From: Alphaproteobacteria bacterium
GTDB lineage: Bacteria; Pseudomonadota; Alphaproteobacteria; RS24
DNA length: 16,335 bases
Direction of reading: 5' to 3'
Assembly: GCA_015163825.1 (NCBI GenBank)
Contig: JAAOIL010000136.1
Span: 1-16,335 of the forward strand
The notes under the pieces: generated by a model
What the model was told of the DNA's origin: nothing
Seen by the model: the letters and a program-made list of their open reading frames with translations, nothing else
Databases searched by the model: none
Made by a program: the position numbers and the translations under genes
In this document: one piece after another, positions 9,252 through 16,335 of the stretch
How the letters are laid out: every line of letters begins with the position of its first letter
Numbering within the stretch: the first letter of the stretch is position 1

Positions 9252-10815
9252 ACATTTAGATATGCTTATGTTTGCAGGTGTGTGCCTCGCCTTGATGGCG
9301 GGGTTTCCTGTCGCCTTTACACTGGCGGGGGTCGCCCTCGTCTTCGCCTTTGTCGGCTATGGCGCAGGGGTGTTTGATTTAAGTTTCCTCTCGTTCTTGC
9401 CGCAACGGATTTTCGGGACGATGATCAATGAAGTATTGATTGCCGTTCCCTTATTTATTTTTATGGGCACAATGTTGGAACGCGCCAAACTGGCAGAGGA
9501 TTTACTGGAAAACCTATCCTATCTATTCCGCAATATAAAAGGCGGGTTGGGCGTTGCCGTGTGTATTGTCGGGGCATTGCTGGCGGCATCAACGGGGATT
9601 GTCGGCGCAACGGTCGTGACGATGGGGCTGCTAGCATTACCAACAATGCTGAAACGTGGCTATGACCCCGCCCTCGCCACGGGGGTTATCGCCGCCACCG
9701 GCACATTGGGGCAAATCATTCCGCCCTCTATCGTGCTGGTATTGCTGGGCGATGTTATCGCCAATGCCTATCAACAAGCACAATTGGAACAAGGCATATT
9801 CACACCCGAAACCATATCGGTCGGGCAATTATTCGCAGGCTCTCTTGTGCCGGGCTTTGTGTTGGTCGGGCTTTATATCATCTATCAAATCGGGGTGGCT
9901 TGGCGTTATCCCGAAAAAGCCCCGACGCCCGATTATGACGAAGACGACATAAACCTGACATGGCGCAATATCGCAATCGCCCTCGCCCCACCCATATTAC
10001 TGATTGTCTCCGTGTTGGGCTCAATTTTAGGGGGCATTGCCACACCAACAGAAGCCGCAGCGGTCGGTGCTATCGGAACATTATTATTAGCAGGCGCAAA
10101 ACTAGCCTCTCTACAATCGCACGCGCAATCACGTTATGTCGTGCGGATAATTTGGGCGGGTGCTGTCGCATTGGTGGCACTCATCATTTTGACCACAAAC
10201 ACCGACCCCCGCTTGGATATGCTAACGCCCGCCACCATCGCCGCCATTATTTGCACTAGCGTTTTATTATTAGCGATTTTGGTAGCAATAATCACCACTT
10301 TTCGCGATGATGTCTTGCGCCCCGCCATGCGCACTACAATGCACACGACATCTATGGTGTTTATGATATTGATTGGGGCTGCCTTATTCTCGCTCGTCTT
10401 TCGGGGCTTGGGCGGCGACGACACAATAGAAGCCCTCTTGCATAATCTGCCGGGCGGTGTCTGGGGGGCTATCGCTATCACAATGCTGATTATGTTCTTG
10501 CTCGGCTTCTTTCTTGATTTTATTGAAATCACCTTTGTGATAGTGCCATTGGTCGCCCCGATATTATTAACGATGGGGGTAGATCCCGTCTGGTTGGGTG
10601 TGATGATGGCAGTCAATTTACAAACCTCCTTCCTGACACCGCCCTTTGGCTTTGCGCTGTTTTATTTGCGGGGCGTCACGCCCCCTTCCGTGCCGACATC
10701 GGCTATCTATCGTGGCGCAATCCCCTTTGTGATTATCCAATTGCTGATGCTGGTATTGCTCGCCTTCATTCCCGAACTCGCAACTTGGTTGCCAGAACAG
10801 ATTTTTGGAGATTAA
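9244..10815 (+). CDS. dctM: TRAP transporter large permease subunit DctM
   Basis: DctM is the transport subunit of the TRAP system and carries substrate with Na+ across the inner membrane. At 523 residues it is longer than the classic DctM of about 430. The extra length lies mainly between about residues 290 and 375, where two added hydrophobic segments and a charged loop (TTFRDDVLRPAMR) sit between the conserved halves; similar long forms are known in TakM-like systems. Conserved features include the N-terminal GFPVAFTLAG, the VPLFIFMGTMLERA block, GALLAASTGIVGATVVTMGLLALP, and GTLGQIIPPSIVLVLLGD. In the C-terminal half FLGFFLDFIEITFVIVPLVAP and FLTPPFGFALFYLRGV are typical. It starts inside the end of dctQ. 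Confidence 0.93.
   Translation: MFEHLDMLMFAGVCLALMAGFPVAFTLAGVALVFAFVGYGAGVFDLSFLSFLPQRIFGTMINEVLIAVPLFIFMGTMLERAKLAEDLLENLSYLFRNIKGGLGVAVCIVGALLAASTGIVGATVVTMGLLALPTMLKRGYDPALATGVIAATGTLGQIIPPSIVLVLLGDVIANAYQQAQLEQGIFTPETISVGQLFAGSLVPGFVLVGLYIIYQIGVAWRYPEKAPTPDYDEDDINLTWRNIAIALAPPILLIVSVLGSILGGIATPTEAAAVGAIGTLLLAGAKLASLQSHAQSRYVVRIIWAGAVALVALIILTTNTDPRLDMLTPATIAAIICTSVLLLAILVAIITTFRDDVLRPAMRTTMHTTSMVFMILIGAALFSLVFRGLGGDDTIEALLHNLPGGVWGAIAITMLIMFLLGFFLDFIEITFVIVPLVAPILLTMGVDPVWLGVMMAVNLQTSFLTPPFGFALFYLRGVTPPSVPTSAIYRGAIPFVIIQLLMLVLLAFIPELATWLPEQIFGD
10807..10810 (+). promoter_or_regulatory. Ribosome binding site deciding the start of the small exported protein
   Basis: GGAG inside the last codons of dctM lies 9 nt before the ATG at 10820. 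It favours that ATG over the in-frame TTG at 10805, which overlaps this site and would begin inside dctM. Confidence 0.6.
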
Positions 10816-10819
10816 ATTC

Positions 10820-11302
10820 ATGCGCACATTATTTTTTATGGGCGTGATTATTGCGCTGGGGCTTTATCTCTCGCAACAAGAGGGATTTGAGAATGGATTT
10901 TTCGCTAGAATAAAAGCAAATTTTGGCGGCAAAACAGAGTTAGTCATAGCCATACCACAAAACATTATTTTACACGAAGAGCATAAAAACCTATCCGTGC
11001 CGCTTGTTTTGCGCCTAACCAATAACACCGATGCGGTAGAAGCCTTGACGGCGCCGCCGTGTAAAGAGTTTCGCTTTCTCATCACCACTGCGGGCGATGC
11101 CTTTAAGCAATCGGCGGGCAGTGATGAAAATTGCCCCGCCACCACCGCCACCAGTCGGGCGCTTGGTAAAGGCGAGGTATTGCAAGACCTGCGCCAGATA
11201 TTTTTAGATACAAAACGTTATCAGGCGGGGGATTATAAATTGCGGGTGCGCTTTTGGGGATATGAAGCGGAGAAAACTTTCTCTCTCGTTCCGCCCGAAT
11301 AG
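10820..11302 (+). CDS. Small exported or membrane-anchored protein, possible BsuPI-like fold
   Basis: I do not recognise this 160-residue protein with certainty. It begins with one hydrophobic segment (residues 4–18) after Met-Arg, fitting a signal anchor or uncleaved signal peptide. The rest looks like a single beta-sandwich domain: LSVPLVLRLTNNT (58–70), KEFRFLITTAGD (82–93), a GKGEVLQ turn (117–122) and AGDYKLRVRFWG (136–147). This strand order and the LTN…T and pGdY-like motifs recall BsuPI (intracellular protease-inhibitor-type) domains, but similarity is weak. Cys81 and Cys105 could form a periplasmic disulfide. It follows dctM by 4 nt with its own Shine–Dalgarno, so it is the last gene of the transport operon. 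A role as accessory to the TRAP system is only guilt by association. Confidence 0.75.
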   Translation: MRTLFFMGVIIALGLYLSQQEGFENGFFARIKANFGGKTELVIAIPQNIILHEEHKNLSVPLVLRLTNNTDAVEALTAPPCKEFRFLITTAGDAFKQSAGSDENCPATTATSRALGKGEVLQDLRQIFLDTKRYQAGDYKLRVRFWGYEAEKTFSLVPPE

Positions 11303-11317
11303 AATTAGAGTCGCAAA

Positions 11318-13573
11318 TTAAAGCCGATTGGGAAATGGGGTGCCCATTGTGCCATCGGCTGGAAACCCATTAGGGCGTTTGCGCCCCGACTGCCCTCTTG
11401 TGCCGTGATAGACTTTCAAATCATCAAATATCTTTTCACGCCCCGCCTTATCGGTTAGCGACAAACCTTTTTTAGCCGTAAAGCACCGCGCCCCCATAAG
11501 ATAACCCTCGCCATGTCTTTGAAGGCGCACACCCTTTTTACCCGCCGACATTTCTGGCACTTGCGCTAGCGGGAAGCAGAGGAGTTTTTTATTACGCCCC
11601 AACACCGCCACACTATCGCCATGCACGGGCACACATTGCACTGCCTTATCGGGGGACTTAACATTAAGCACCGATTTACCAGCACGGCGCGCACTCACCA
11701 ATTCTGCCTCCGCCACGATAAAGCCATTGCCAATATGAGATGCCACAAGCAATTGCCGCTTTTCATCATGGACAAAGATTTCTACGATTTCATCTTCGGG
11801 GGCTATATCTGCCAATAGGCGCACCGCATCGCCATGTCCGCGACCGCCGGGTAATTTGCTGGCATCTATCGTATGAGCCCGCCCATTTGACGCAAATAAA
11901 ATCAACTTATCGGTTGTCATAGCGTGTAAAACGAAGGCGGCTTTGTCGCCGTCTTTATAAGTCAGCGTTTTGCCATTCTCTAAATGCCCCCGCATAGCGC
12001 GAATCCACCCTTTTTGCGAACACACAACACTGATAGGTTCTTTCTCTACCATCATTTCTAGGGAGACGTCTTCTTCTTCCCCCGCTTCTTCGTAAGTGGT
12101 GCGCCGCTTGCCCAGTTCAGTTTTGTCGCTATAGGTTTTTTTGATTTCTTTTATCTCATCAGCGATGATTTTATCTTGCATCTGGCGTGATTTTAAGAGT
12201 TTGCGCAAAGCGACACGTTCAGCCGTGAGGTCTTTATGTTCGGTGCGGATTTTTTGTTCTTCTAGTTTCCGCAAAGCCCGCAAGCGCATATTCAATATGG
12301 CTTCGGCTTGTGTTTCGGTAAATTTGAACTTTTTCATCATCACACGTTTCGGCTCGTCTTCTTCTCTTATGATACGGATGATTTCGTCTAGATTTAAGTA
12401 AGCGATAAGATAGCCGTCTAATATCTCTAGCCTATTGGTTATTTGTGCTTCGCGATGTTTGCTTTTGCGCACCAAAACAACATTGCGATGTTCCAGCCAT
12501 TCCAGCAGAGCCTCGCGCAAGCCCATAACACGAGGCACACCCTTGCTATCCAGCACATTCATATTCATAGAAAACCGCGTCTCTAAATCGGTGCGGCGAT
12601 AAAGCGATGCCATCAATTGTTCGGGTAATACATTTTTGCTTTTCGGCTCTAGCACAATGCGGATGTCTTCGGCGCTGTCATCATAGATATTATCCAAAAG
12701 CGGCAGGCTTCGCGCGTGCATAAGTTCGGCTATCTTTTCTATCAGGCGAGACTTCTGCACTTGATAGGGGATTTCCGTTATCACCAAAGCCCATGTGCCA
12801 CGCTCTTTTTCTTCTATATGGTAACGCGCCCGCACCCGCATAGTGCCACGCCCTGTCGCATAAATTTCTCGCAAGGTATCTTTAGTCTCTATACAAATGC
12901 CCCCTGTCGGGAAGTCTGGACCTTGCACATATTCCATCAAGGTATCAATCCGTGCTTTGGGGGTTTTAATAAGGTGTAAGGCTGCCGAACATAACTCCCC
13001 TATATTATGAGGCGGGATATTCGTTGCCATACCAACCGCAATACCCGTCGCCCCATTCGCTAACAAATTAGGGAAGGCGGCAGGTAAAAGCACAGGCTCT
13101 TCATCTTCGCCATCATAAGTGGCGCGGAAATCTACCGTGTCATTATCTATGTCCGCTAATAGCCGCTCCGAGACCGCTGTCAGGCGGGCTTCGGTATAAC
13201 GCATCGCCGCAGCATTATCGCCATCAACATTACCAAAATTACCCTGCCCATCAACCAACGGATAGCGCACCGCAAACCCTTGCGCCAAGCGCACCAGTGC
13301 ATCATAAACCGCCTGATCACCATGCGGGTGATAGCGACCAATAACATCGCCCACCACCCTCGCCGATTTCTTGAAACTCTGCTCTGGCGATAGATGCAAA
13401 CGGCGCATCGCAAAAAGCAAGCGCCGATGCACAGGCTTTAAGCCATCACGCACATCGGGCAATGCCCTATTGGTAATGGTGGCGAGCGCGTAAGCCAGAT
13501 AACGCTCCTGCAGCGCATCCTTCAAATGGACTTCCTCTGCCTCGCCACTTTTTATGGGGGTTGCCTCAGTCAT
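11318..13573 (-). CDS. parC: DNA topoisomerase IV subunit A
   Basis: ParC is the DNA-cutting subunit of topoisomerase IV, which unlinks daughter chromosomes together with ParE (not in this window). The 751-residue length fits ParC rather than GyrA (usually 850 or more). The breakage–reunion domain runs from about 20 to 470, with the catalytic tyrosine at Tyr126 in [12 protein letters not shown] coiled region rich in Lys, Arg and Glu spans roughly 415–490, and the C-terminal part is a shortened beta-propeller (about 510–730) with GWIRAMRGH and [22 protein letters not shown]. In the quinolone-site segment [11 protein letters not shown] (81–91) the common serine is Gln87 and the following acidic residue is Asp91. 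The gene is 20 nt downstream of recO; its ribosome site may be masked by hairpins. Confidence 0.96.
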   Translation of the reverse strand: MTEATPIKSGEAEEVHLKDALQERYLAYALATITNRALPDVRDGLKPVHRRLLFAMRRLHLSPEQSFKKSARVVGDVIGRYHPHGDQAVYDALVRLAQGFAVRYPLVDGQGNFGNVDGDNAAAMRYTEARLTAVSERLLADIDNDTVDFRATYDGEDEEPVLLPAAFPNLLANGATGIAVGMATNIPPHNIGELCSAALHLIKTPKARIDTLMEYVQGPDFPTGGICIETKDTLREIYATGRGTMRVRARYHIEEKERGTWALVITEIPYQVQKSRLIEKIAELMHARSLPLLDNIYDDSAEDIRIVLEPKSKNVLPEQLMASLYRRTDLETRFSMNMNVLDSKGVPRVMGLREALLEWLEHRNVVLVRKSKHREAQITNRLEILDGYLIAYLNLDEIIRIIREEDEPKRVMMKKFKFTETQAEAILNMRLRALRKLEEQKIRTEHKDLTAERVALRKLLKSRQMQDKIIADEIKEIKKTYSDKTELGKRRTTYEEAGEEEDVSLEMMVEKEPISVVCSQKGWIRAMRGHLENGKTLTYKDGDKAAFVLHAMTTDKLILFASNGRAHTIDASKLPGGRGHGDAVRLLADIAPEDEIVEIFVHDEKRQLLVASHIGNGFIVAEAELVSARRAGKSVLNVKSPDKAVQCVPVHGDSVAVLGRNKKLLCFPLAQVPEMSAGKKGVRLQRHGEGYLMGARCFTAKKGLSLTDKAGREKIFDDLKVYHGTRGQSGRKRPNGFPADGTMGTPFPNRL

Positions 13574-13588
13574 ACCCCCTTATGGGGT
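13556..13588 (-). promoter_or_regulatory. Alternative hairpins around the parC ribosome binding site
   Basis: On the minus strand the parC leader reads ACCCC, a 5-nt spacer, then GGGGGT directly before the ATG, and ACCCCC recurs in codons 4–6. The G-run that should act as Shine–Dalgarno (13574–13579) can pair with the upstream ACCCC (13584–13588) or, over 6 bp, with the downstream ACCCCC (13556–13561), leaving the AUG in a 12-nt loop. The two pairings exclude each other and both hide the ribosome site. The repeats are seen directly; a regulatory role is inference. Confidence 0.4.
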
Positions 13589-13593
13589 GATTC

Positions 13594-14328
13594 TCATTTT
13601 TTTAATATATTAATTAATCGCGCCCGAATAGGCGGCAAAGTCAGCTGATTCGGGGTGTAGCACCGCCGCTCCAAAAAATAGCCCGTCAGCGCAAGCCCCG
13701 CCAGCACATCCCCCTTTGAGACGGCGGCATTATCCAATAATAAAAAAGAGGGCAACGGCAATAGTTTATCCCCATAGGGTGCTGCGACTTCGGCACAGAC
13801 GGCTCTGCCACTGCGGGGCGATATATGCGTCAGACCTTCTTTCACACCCGATACCGCACACGCCTCCATATCAAGCCCGAAGCCTATTTCCTCTAGCAAC
13901 ATCATCTCAAACCGCACATAAAGCGGTAGCCAAAATGCGCCATCATCATCTGCCGATAGATTAGACAAAGACGACAACAACACCTGCACCGCATCATAAA
14001 GACGCGCATAAGCATGACGCTCTGGGGTCATTTGTAAAAGCGCACACATACTTTGCATCGCCGTCAGCAATATATTATTATCCAAAACCTCTGCCGAATA
14101 AGCGTGTAGGTTCTCTGCCGTTAGCACCCCCAATTGTTCAGATAATCGCGCTCGCCATAAAGCCGACACCATATTTCCCGATTGCAATATAGGGCGCTGT
14201 TTGCGACTATTGCCACCACGCACCAAACCAACATAGCGACCCTGTTCGCGTGTGAAAATATCAACAATCGCATTACCTTCCCCGTGCGGGCGTGTGCGTA
14301 TGATGAGACCTTCGCTACGCCACTCCAT
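13594..14328 (-). CDS. recO: DNA repair protein RecO
   Basis: RecO helps RecR load RecA on SSB-coated DNA in the RecF pathway of gap repair. The 244-residue product has the N-terminal OB-fold start MEWRSEGLIIRTRPHGEGNA (1–20), followed by VDIFTREQGRYVGLVRGG (22–39). An alpha-helical middle follows, then the alphaproteobacterial block IGFGLDMEACAVSGV near residue 150, with SPRSGRAV and PLPSFLL after it. It lacks the four-cysteine zinc finger of Deinococcus RecO. I chose the ATG at 14328, 3 nt after the era stop with an AGGTG-type ribosome site in the end of era; a TTG one codon earlier is less likely. It sits between era and parC, both closely spaced, in the lepB–rnc–era–recO–parC cluster. Confidence 0.95.
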   Translation of the reverse strand: MEWRSEGLIIRTRPHGEGNAIVDIFTREQGRYVGLVRGGNSRKQRPILQSGNMVSALWRARLSEQLGVLTAENLHAYSAEVLDNNILLTAMQSMCALLQMTPERHAYARLYDAVQVLLSSLSNLSADDDGAFWLPLYVRFEMMLLEEIGFGLDMEACAVSGVKEGLTHISPRSGRAVCAEVAAPYGDKLLPLPSFLLLDNAAVSKGDVLAGLALTGYFLERRCYTPNQLTLPPIRARLINILKK

Positions 14329-14331
14329 CAA

Positions 14332-15243
14332 TCACACCTGATAGGTAAGCCCAAGCGCACGATACCGCGCAGGATCGTCTTGCCAATTCTTGCGCACCTT
14401 AACAAATAAAAATAAATGCACCCGACAATCAAATATCTGCTCCAACTCTTTACGAGACGATGCCCCGATATGCTTTATCGTGCGCCCCTGCGCCCCTAAA
14501 ATAATCGCCCTTTGCCCTTCACGCCGCACATATATCGTTTGCTCTATACGCAAATCATGTTTTTTATGCGTTTCCCATGTTTCGGTTTCAACGCTTAACG
14601 CATAGGGAAGTTCTTGATGCAAATGCACAAATAATTTTTCACGCGTGATTTCCGCCGCCAATAAACGAGAGGGAATATCCGCCGCCATATCCTCTGGATA
14701 AAGCCACACACCTTCTGGCATAGATGATTGCAAATGCGATTTAATATCCGCCACGCCATCATCGGCATTCGCCGCAATGAGGAAACTATGAGAAAAACTA
14801 TAATGCGCATTCAACATCGCTATCAAAGCGGGTAGTGATTTTCGCGCCACCAAATCTATCTTATTCAACACCAGCGAAACTGGCTTTTTGACATCTGCCA
14901 GACCTTGCAAAACGATATCTAATTGCGGGGTAATCTCGCCGCCTTTTATGTCGTGGGCGACATCTAACACCAGCATTATCTCATCTGCCTCTTTCACTGC
15001 CGACCACGCCTCATGCACCATCGCCCTATCTAATCGCTTTTGCGGTTCAAATATGCCGGGTGTATCTACCAGAATTATCTGTGTCGCCTCCGCCATCGCT
15101 ATGCCACGCAAACGCGTGCGTGTGGTTTGCACCTTCGCAGAAACAATCCCCATTTTTTGTCCGACCAAAGCATTCATCAAAGTCGTCTTACCCGCATTGG
15201 GGGGACCTATCACCGCTGCGAATCCGCAATATGTTTTAGTCAT
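14332..15243 (-). CDS. era: GTPase Era
   Basis: Era is an essential GTPase that binds 16S rRNA and helps 30S ribosome assembly. The 303-residue product has all the G motifs: P-loop GPPNAGKTT (13–21), G2 around QTTRTR (39–44), DTPG (60–63) and NKID (127–130). The C-terminal KH domain contains ILGAQGRTIKHIGASSR, and the protein ends with the usual VRKNW motif and a Gly-Leu-Thr-Tyr tail. The open frame continues upstream, but the family start is MTKTYCGFAAVIG, so I set the ATG at 15243. This start overlaps the end of rnc by 8 bp (ATGACTAA), so translation of the two is coupled, as in many proteobacteria where both act on rRNA. Confidence 0.97.
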   Translation of the reverse strand: MTKTYCGFAAVIGPPNAGKTTLMNALVGQKMGIVSAKVQTTRTRLRGIAMAEATQIILVDTPGIFEPQKRLDRAMVHEAWSAVKEADEIMLVLDVAHDIKGGEITPQLDIVLQGLADVKKPVSLVLNKIDLVARKSLPALIAMLNAHYSFSHSFLIAANADDGVADIKSHLQSSMPEGVWLYPEDMAADIPSRLLAAEITREKLFVHLHQELPYALSVETETWETHKKHDLRIEQTIYVRREGQRAIILGAQGRTIKHIGASSRKELEQIFDCRVHLFLFVKVRKNWQDDPARYRALGLTYQV

Positions 15244-15916
15244 TATCAGCACTCTTATATTGTGTAAGCCATGCCTGTGCCGCTTGGCTTTGCGCCACAC
15301 GCACCGATGCCCCCTGCCCTTGCGCCTGTTGCTGTGCCACCATCACCGACACAATAAAATGCGGCGCATGGTCGGGACCTTGCTTTTCTATAATCTCATA
15401 GAGGGGTAACTCTAGTTTGCGTTTCATCGTGTATTCTTGTAGCGCAGTTTTGGCATCTTGCGGGGCGATTATTTGCGCCCGCATAATATCGTGCCAATGG
15501 GTATGGATAACGCTTTGCGCTGCTTTTATACCACCATCTAAATAAATCGCCCCCAATATCGCCTCGCACCCATCTGCCATAATGTTGCGGGCGAGGGGTC
15601 TGGTGGTTTTATCGGTTACGATAACTTTATCTAGCCCCCACGCCGCCGCTATCACCGCACAAGTATCACGGCTAACTAATGTTGCTAATCTTCGTGCCAA
15701 ATGCCCTTCGCTTTCGTGCGTGAACTTTGCCACAAGTGTTTCGGCAATCACTAGCCCTAATACTCTGTCGCCCAGAAACTCCAGATGTTCGTTGCTTTCT
15801 TTATCTTTGGCTTTAGAGGTGGCGGCGCTATCGTGGAGGAGGGCGCGCTCTAGCAATGCCTGTTGCTTAAACTCATAGCCAAGCCGTTTTGCAAATGCTT
15901 TGAGGTTACGATTCAT
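15236..15916 (-). CDS. rnc: Ribonuclease III
   Basis: RNase III cuts double-stranded RNA, including the rRNA precursor and regulated mRNAs. The 226-residue length is typical. The catalytic signature NEHLEFLGD (42–50) gives Glu43, Glu46 and Asp50. The second pair is Asp115 and Glu118 in MADGCEAILGAIYLDGG. The double-stranded RNA-binding domain follows, from about residue 153 (DAKTALQEYTMKRKLELPLYE) to 222, with a Gln-rich stretch (VAQQQAQGQGA) in the position of a loop. The ATG at 15916 lies 4 nt after the lepB stop with only a weak ATAAG upstream. Since rnc is autoregulated by leader cleavage in some bacteria, note that the very short lepB–rnc gap leaves no room for such a leader here. Confidence 0.97.
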   Translation of the reverse strand: MNRNLKAFAKRLGYEFKQQALLERALLHDSAATSKAKDKESNEHLEFLGDRVLGLVIAETLVAKFTHESEGHLARRLATLVSRDTCAVIAAAWGLDKVIVTDKTTRPLARNIMADGCEAILGAIYLDGGIKAAQSVIHTHWHDIMRAQIIAPQDAKTALQEYTMKRKLELPLYEIIEKQGPDHAPHFIVSVMVAQQQAQGQGASVRVAQSQAAQAWLTQYKSADND

Positions 15917-15920
15917 CTTA

Positions 15921-16335
15921 TCATTTCACTATCGTTAGTAATCTATCAAAGCGGATAGCATCACCCCATCGCCAGATTTCCCAAAATCGTGCTCTATCCC
16001 CCAGCGAGAAAAACAAAACACGCGCAGGACCGACAAGATTATCGTGCGGCACATATCCTACATAATGCGTGAAACGACTATCAGTGGAGTTATCGCGATT
16101 ATCGCCCATCATAAAATAATGTTCGGCGGGAACATAATAGGCATCGGTATTATCCCCGATGTGGTGAGGGTTTTCGTCTAATGTAAAATAGGTGCGCCCA
16201 TTGGGGAGTGTTTCTTGATAGCGGGGTGTGCGCTCCCCATTCTCCACAAAATCTGCCACGCGCTTGCGCGCGATTGGTTTATCGTTGAGCCATACCACAC
16301 CATCACGCATTTGTATTTTATCACCGCCCATACCG
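15921..16335 (-). CDS. lepB: Signal peptidase I (5' end cut by window edge)
   Basis: LepB removes signal peptides from Sec- and Tat-exported proteins on the outer face of the inner membrane. Only the last 137 codons are in the window. They start inside the GMGGDKIQM segment, which in the family directly follows the catalytic lysine; the catalytic Ser and Lys and the N-terminal anchor therefore lie beyond 16335. The diagnostic box GDNRDNSTDSR is present (MMGDNRDNSTDSRFTHYVG), as is the preceding YYVPAEHYF. The C-terminus VLFFSLGDRARFWEIWRW and the final hydrophobic segment are typical of alphaproteobacterial LepB. The ATG inside the fragment (16331) is not a true start. It is the first visible gene of the lepB–rnc–era–recO–parC run. 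Confidence 0.95.
   Translation of the reverse strand, partial: GMGGDKIQMRDGVVWLNDKPIARKRVADFVENGERTPRYQETLPNGRTYFTLDENPHHIGDNTDAYYVPAEHYFMMGDNRDNSTDSRFTHYVGYVPHDNLVGPARVLFFSLGDRARFWEIWRWGDAIRFDRLLTIVK

Noticed and set aside
10134..10616. Open frame (160 codons) on the minus strand opposite dctM
   Set aside because: It is antisense to conserved DctM sequence. Low-complexity Ile/Lys/Thr/Ala composition and no motif mark it as a shadow.
15244..15300. Upstream in-frame extension of era by 19 codons
   Set aside because: It would overlap rnc by 65 bp, and the added Arg/His-rich residues are not part of Era. The ATG at 15243 matches the family N-terminus.
14888..15409. Open frame (173 codons) on the plus strand opposite era and rnc
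   Set aside because: It overlaps the GTPase motifs of era and the end of rnc on the other strand. No recognisable domain and no ribosome site.

Overview
The window looks like a compact chromosomal stretch of a free-living, Gram-negative alphaproteobacterium, possibly a marine lineage. The evidence is the gene order ribD–nrdR–glyA … hemB … bpt … parC–recO–era–rnc–lepB, which I know as a conserved neighbourhood in Alphaproteobacteria, together with a Mg-type (cysteine-free) HemB and a Tat-exported TRAP solute-binding protein. Base composition is near half GC by eye. I cannot name the genus. Sixteen genes fill almost the whole window, two of them cut by its edges. No gap reaches 300 bases; the longest is about 109. 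I saw no rRNA, tRNA, IS element, phage gene, toxin–antitoxin pair or CRISPR array.

Left block (1–2596, minus strand): glyA (serine hydroxymethyltransferase) is followed by nrdR (ribonucleotide reductase repressor) and ribD (riboflavin biosynthesis, 3' end outside the window). A 109-bp divergent intergenic region separates glyA from the plus-strand pair DUF1295 membrane protein–hemB (2706–4501). A lone flavin-reductase-like gene (4490–4984, minus) overlaps the end of hemB tail to tail.

Middle block (5037–11302, plus strand): this is a probable single transcription unit. It encodes an SLC13-type permease with two RCK_C domains, the Bpt aminoacyl-tRNA-protein transferase, a complete three-part TRAP transporter (dctP-dctQ-dctM, TakP/keto-acid-like) and a small exported protein with a possible BsuPI-like fold. 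Gaps are 3–10 nt, or the genes overlap. It combines carboxylate uptake with one N-degron pathway enzyme.

Right block (11318–16335, minus strand): lepB (5' end outside the window)–rnc–era–recO–parC, again with tiny gaps or overlaps. It covers protein export, RNA processing, ribosome assembly, recombination repair and chromosome decatenation.

I found no convincing new multi-gene system. The observations most worth following are a possible RNA hairpin switch masking the parC ribosome binding site, quinolone-site substitutions in ParC, the unrecognised small exported protein tied to the TRAP operon, and accessory transport genes set into an otherwise conserved core order.
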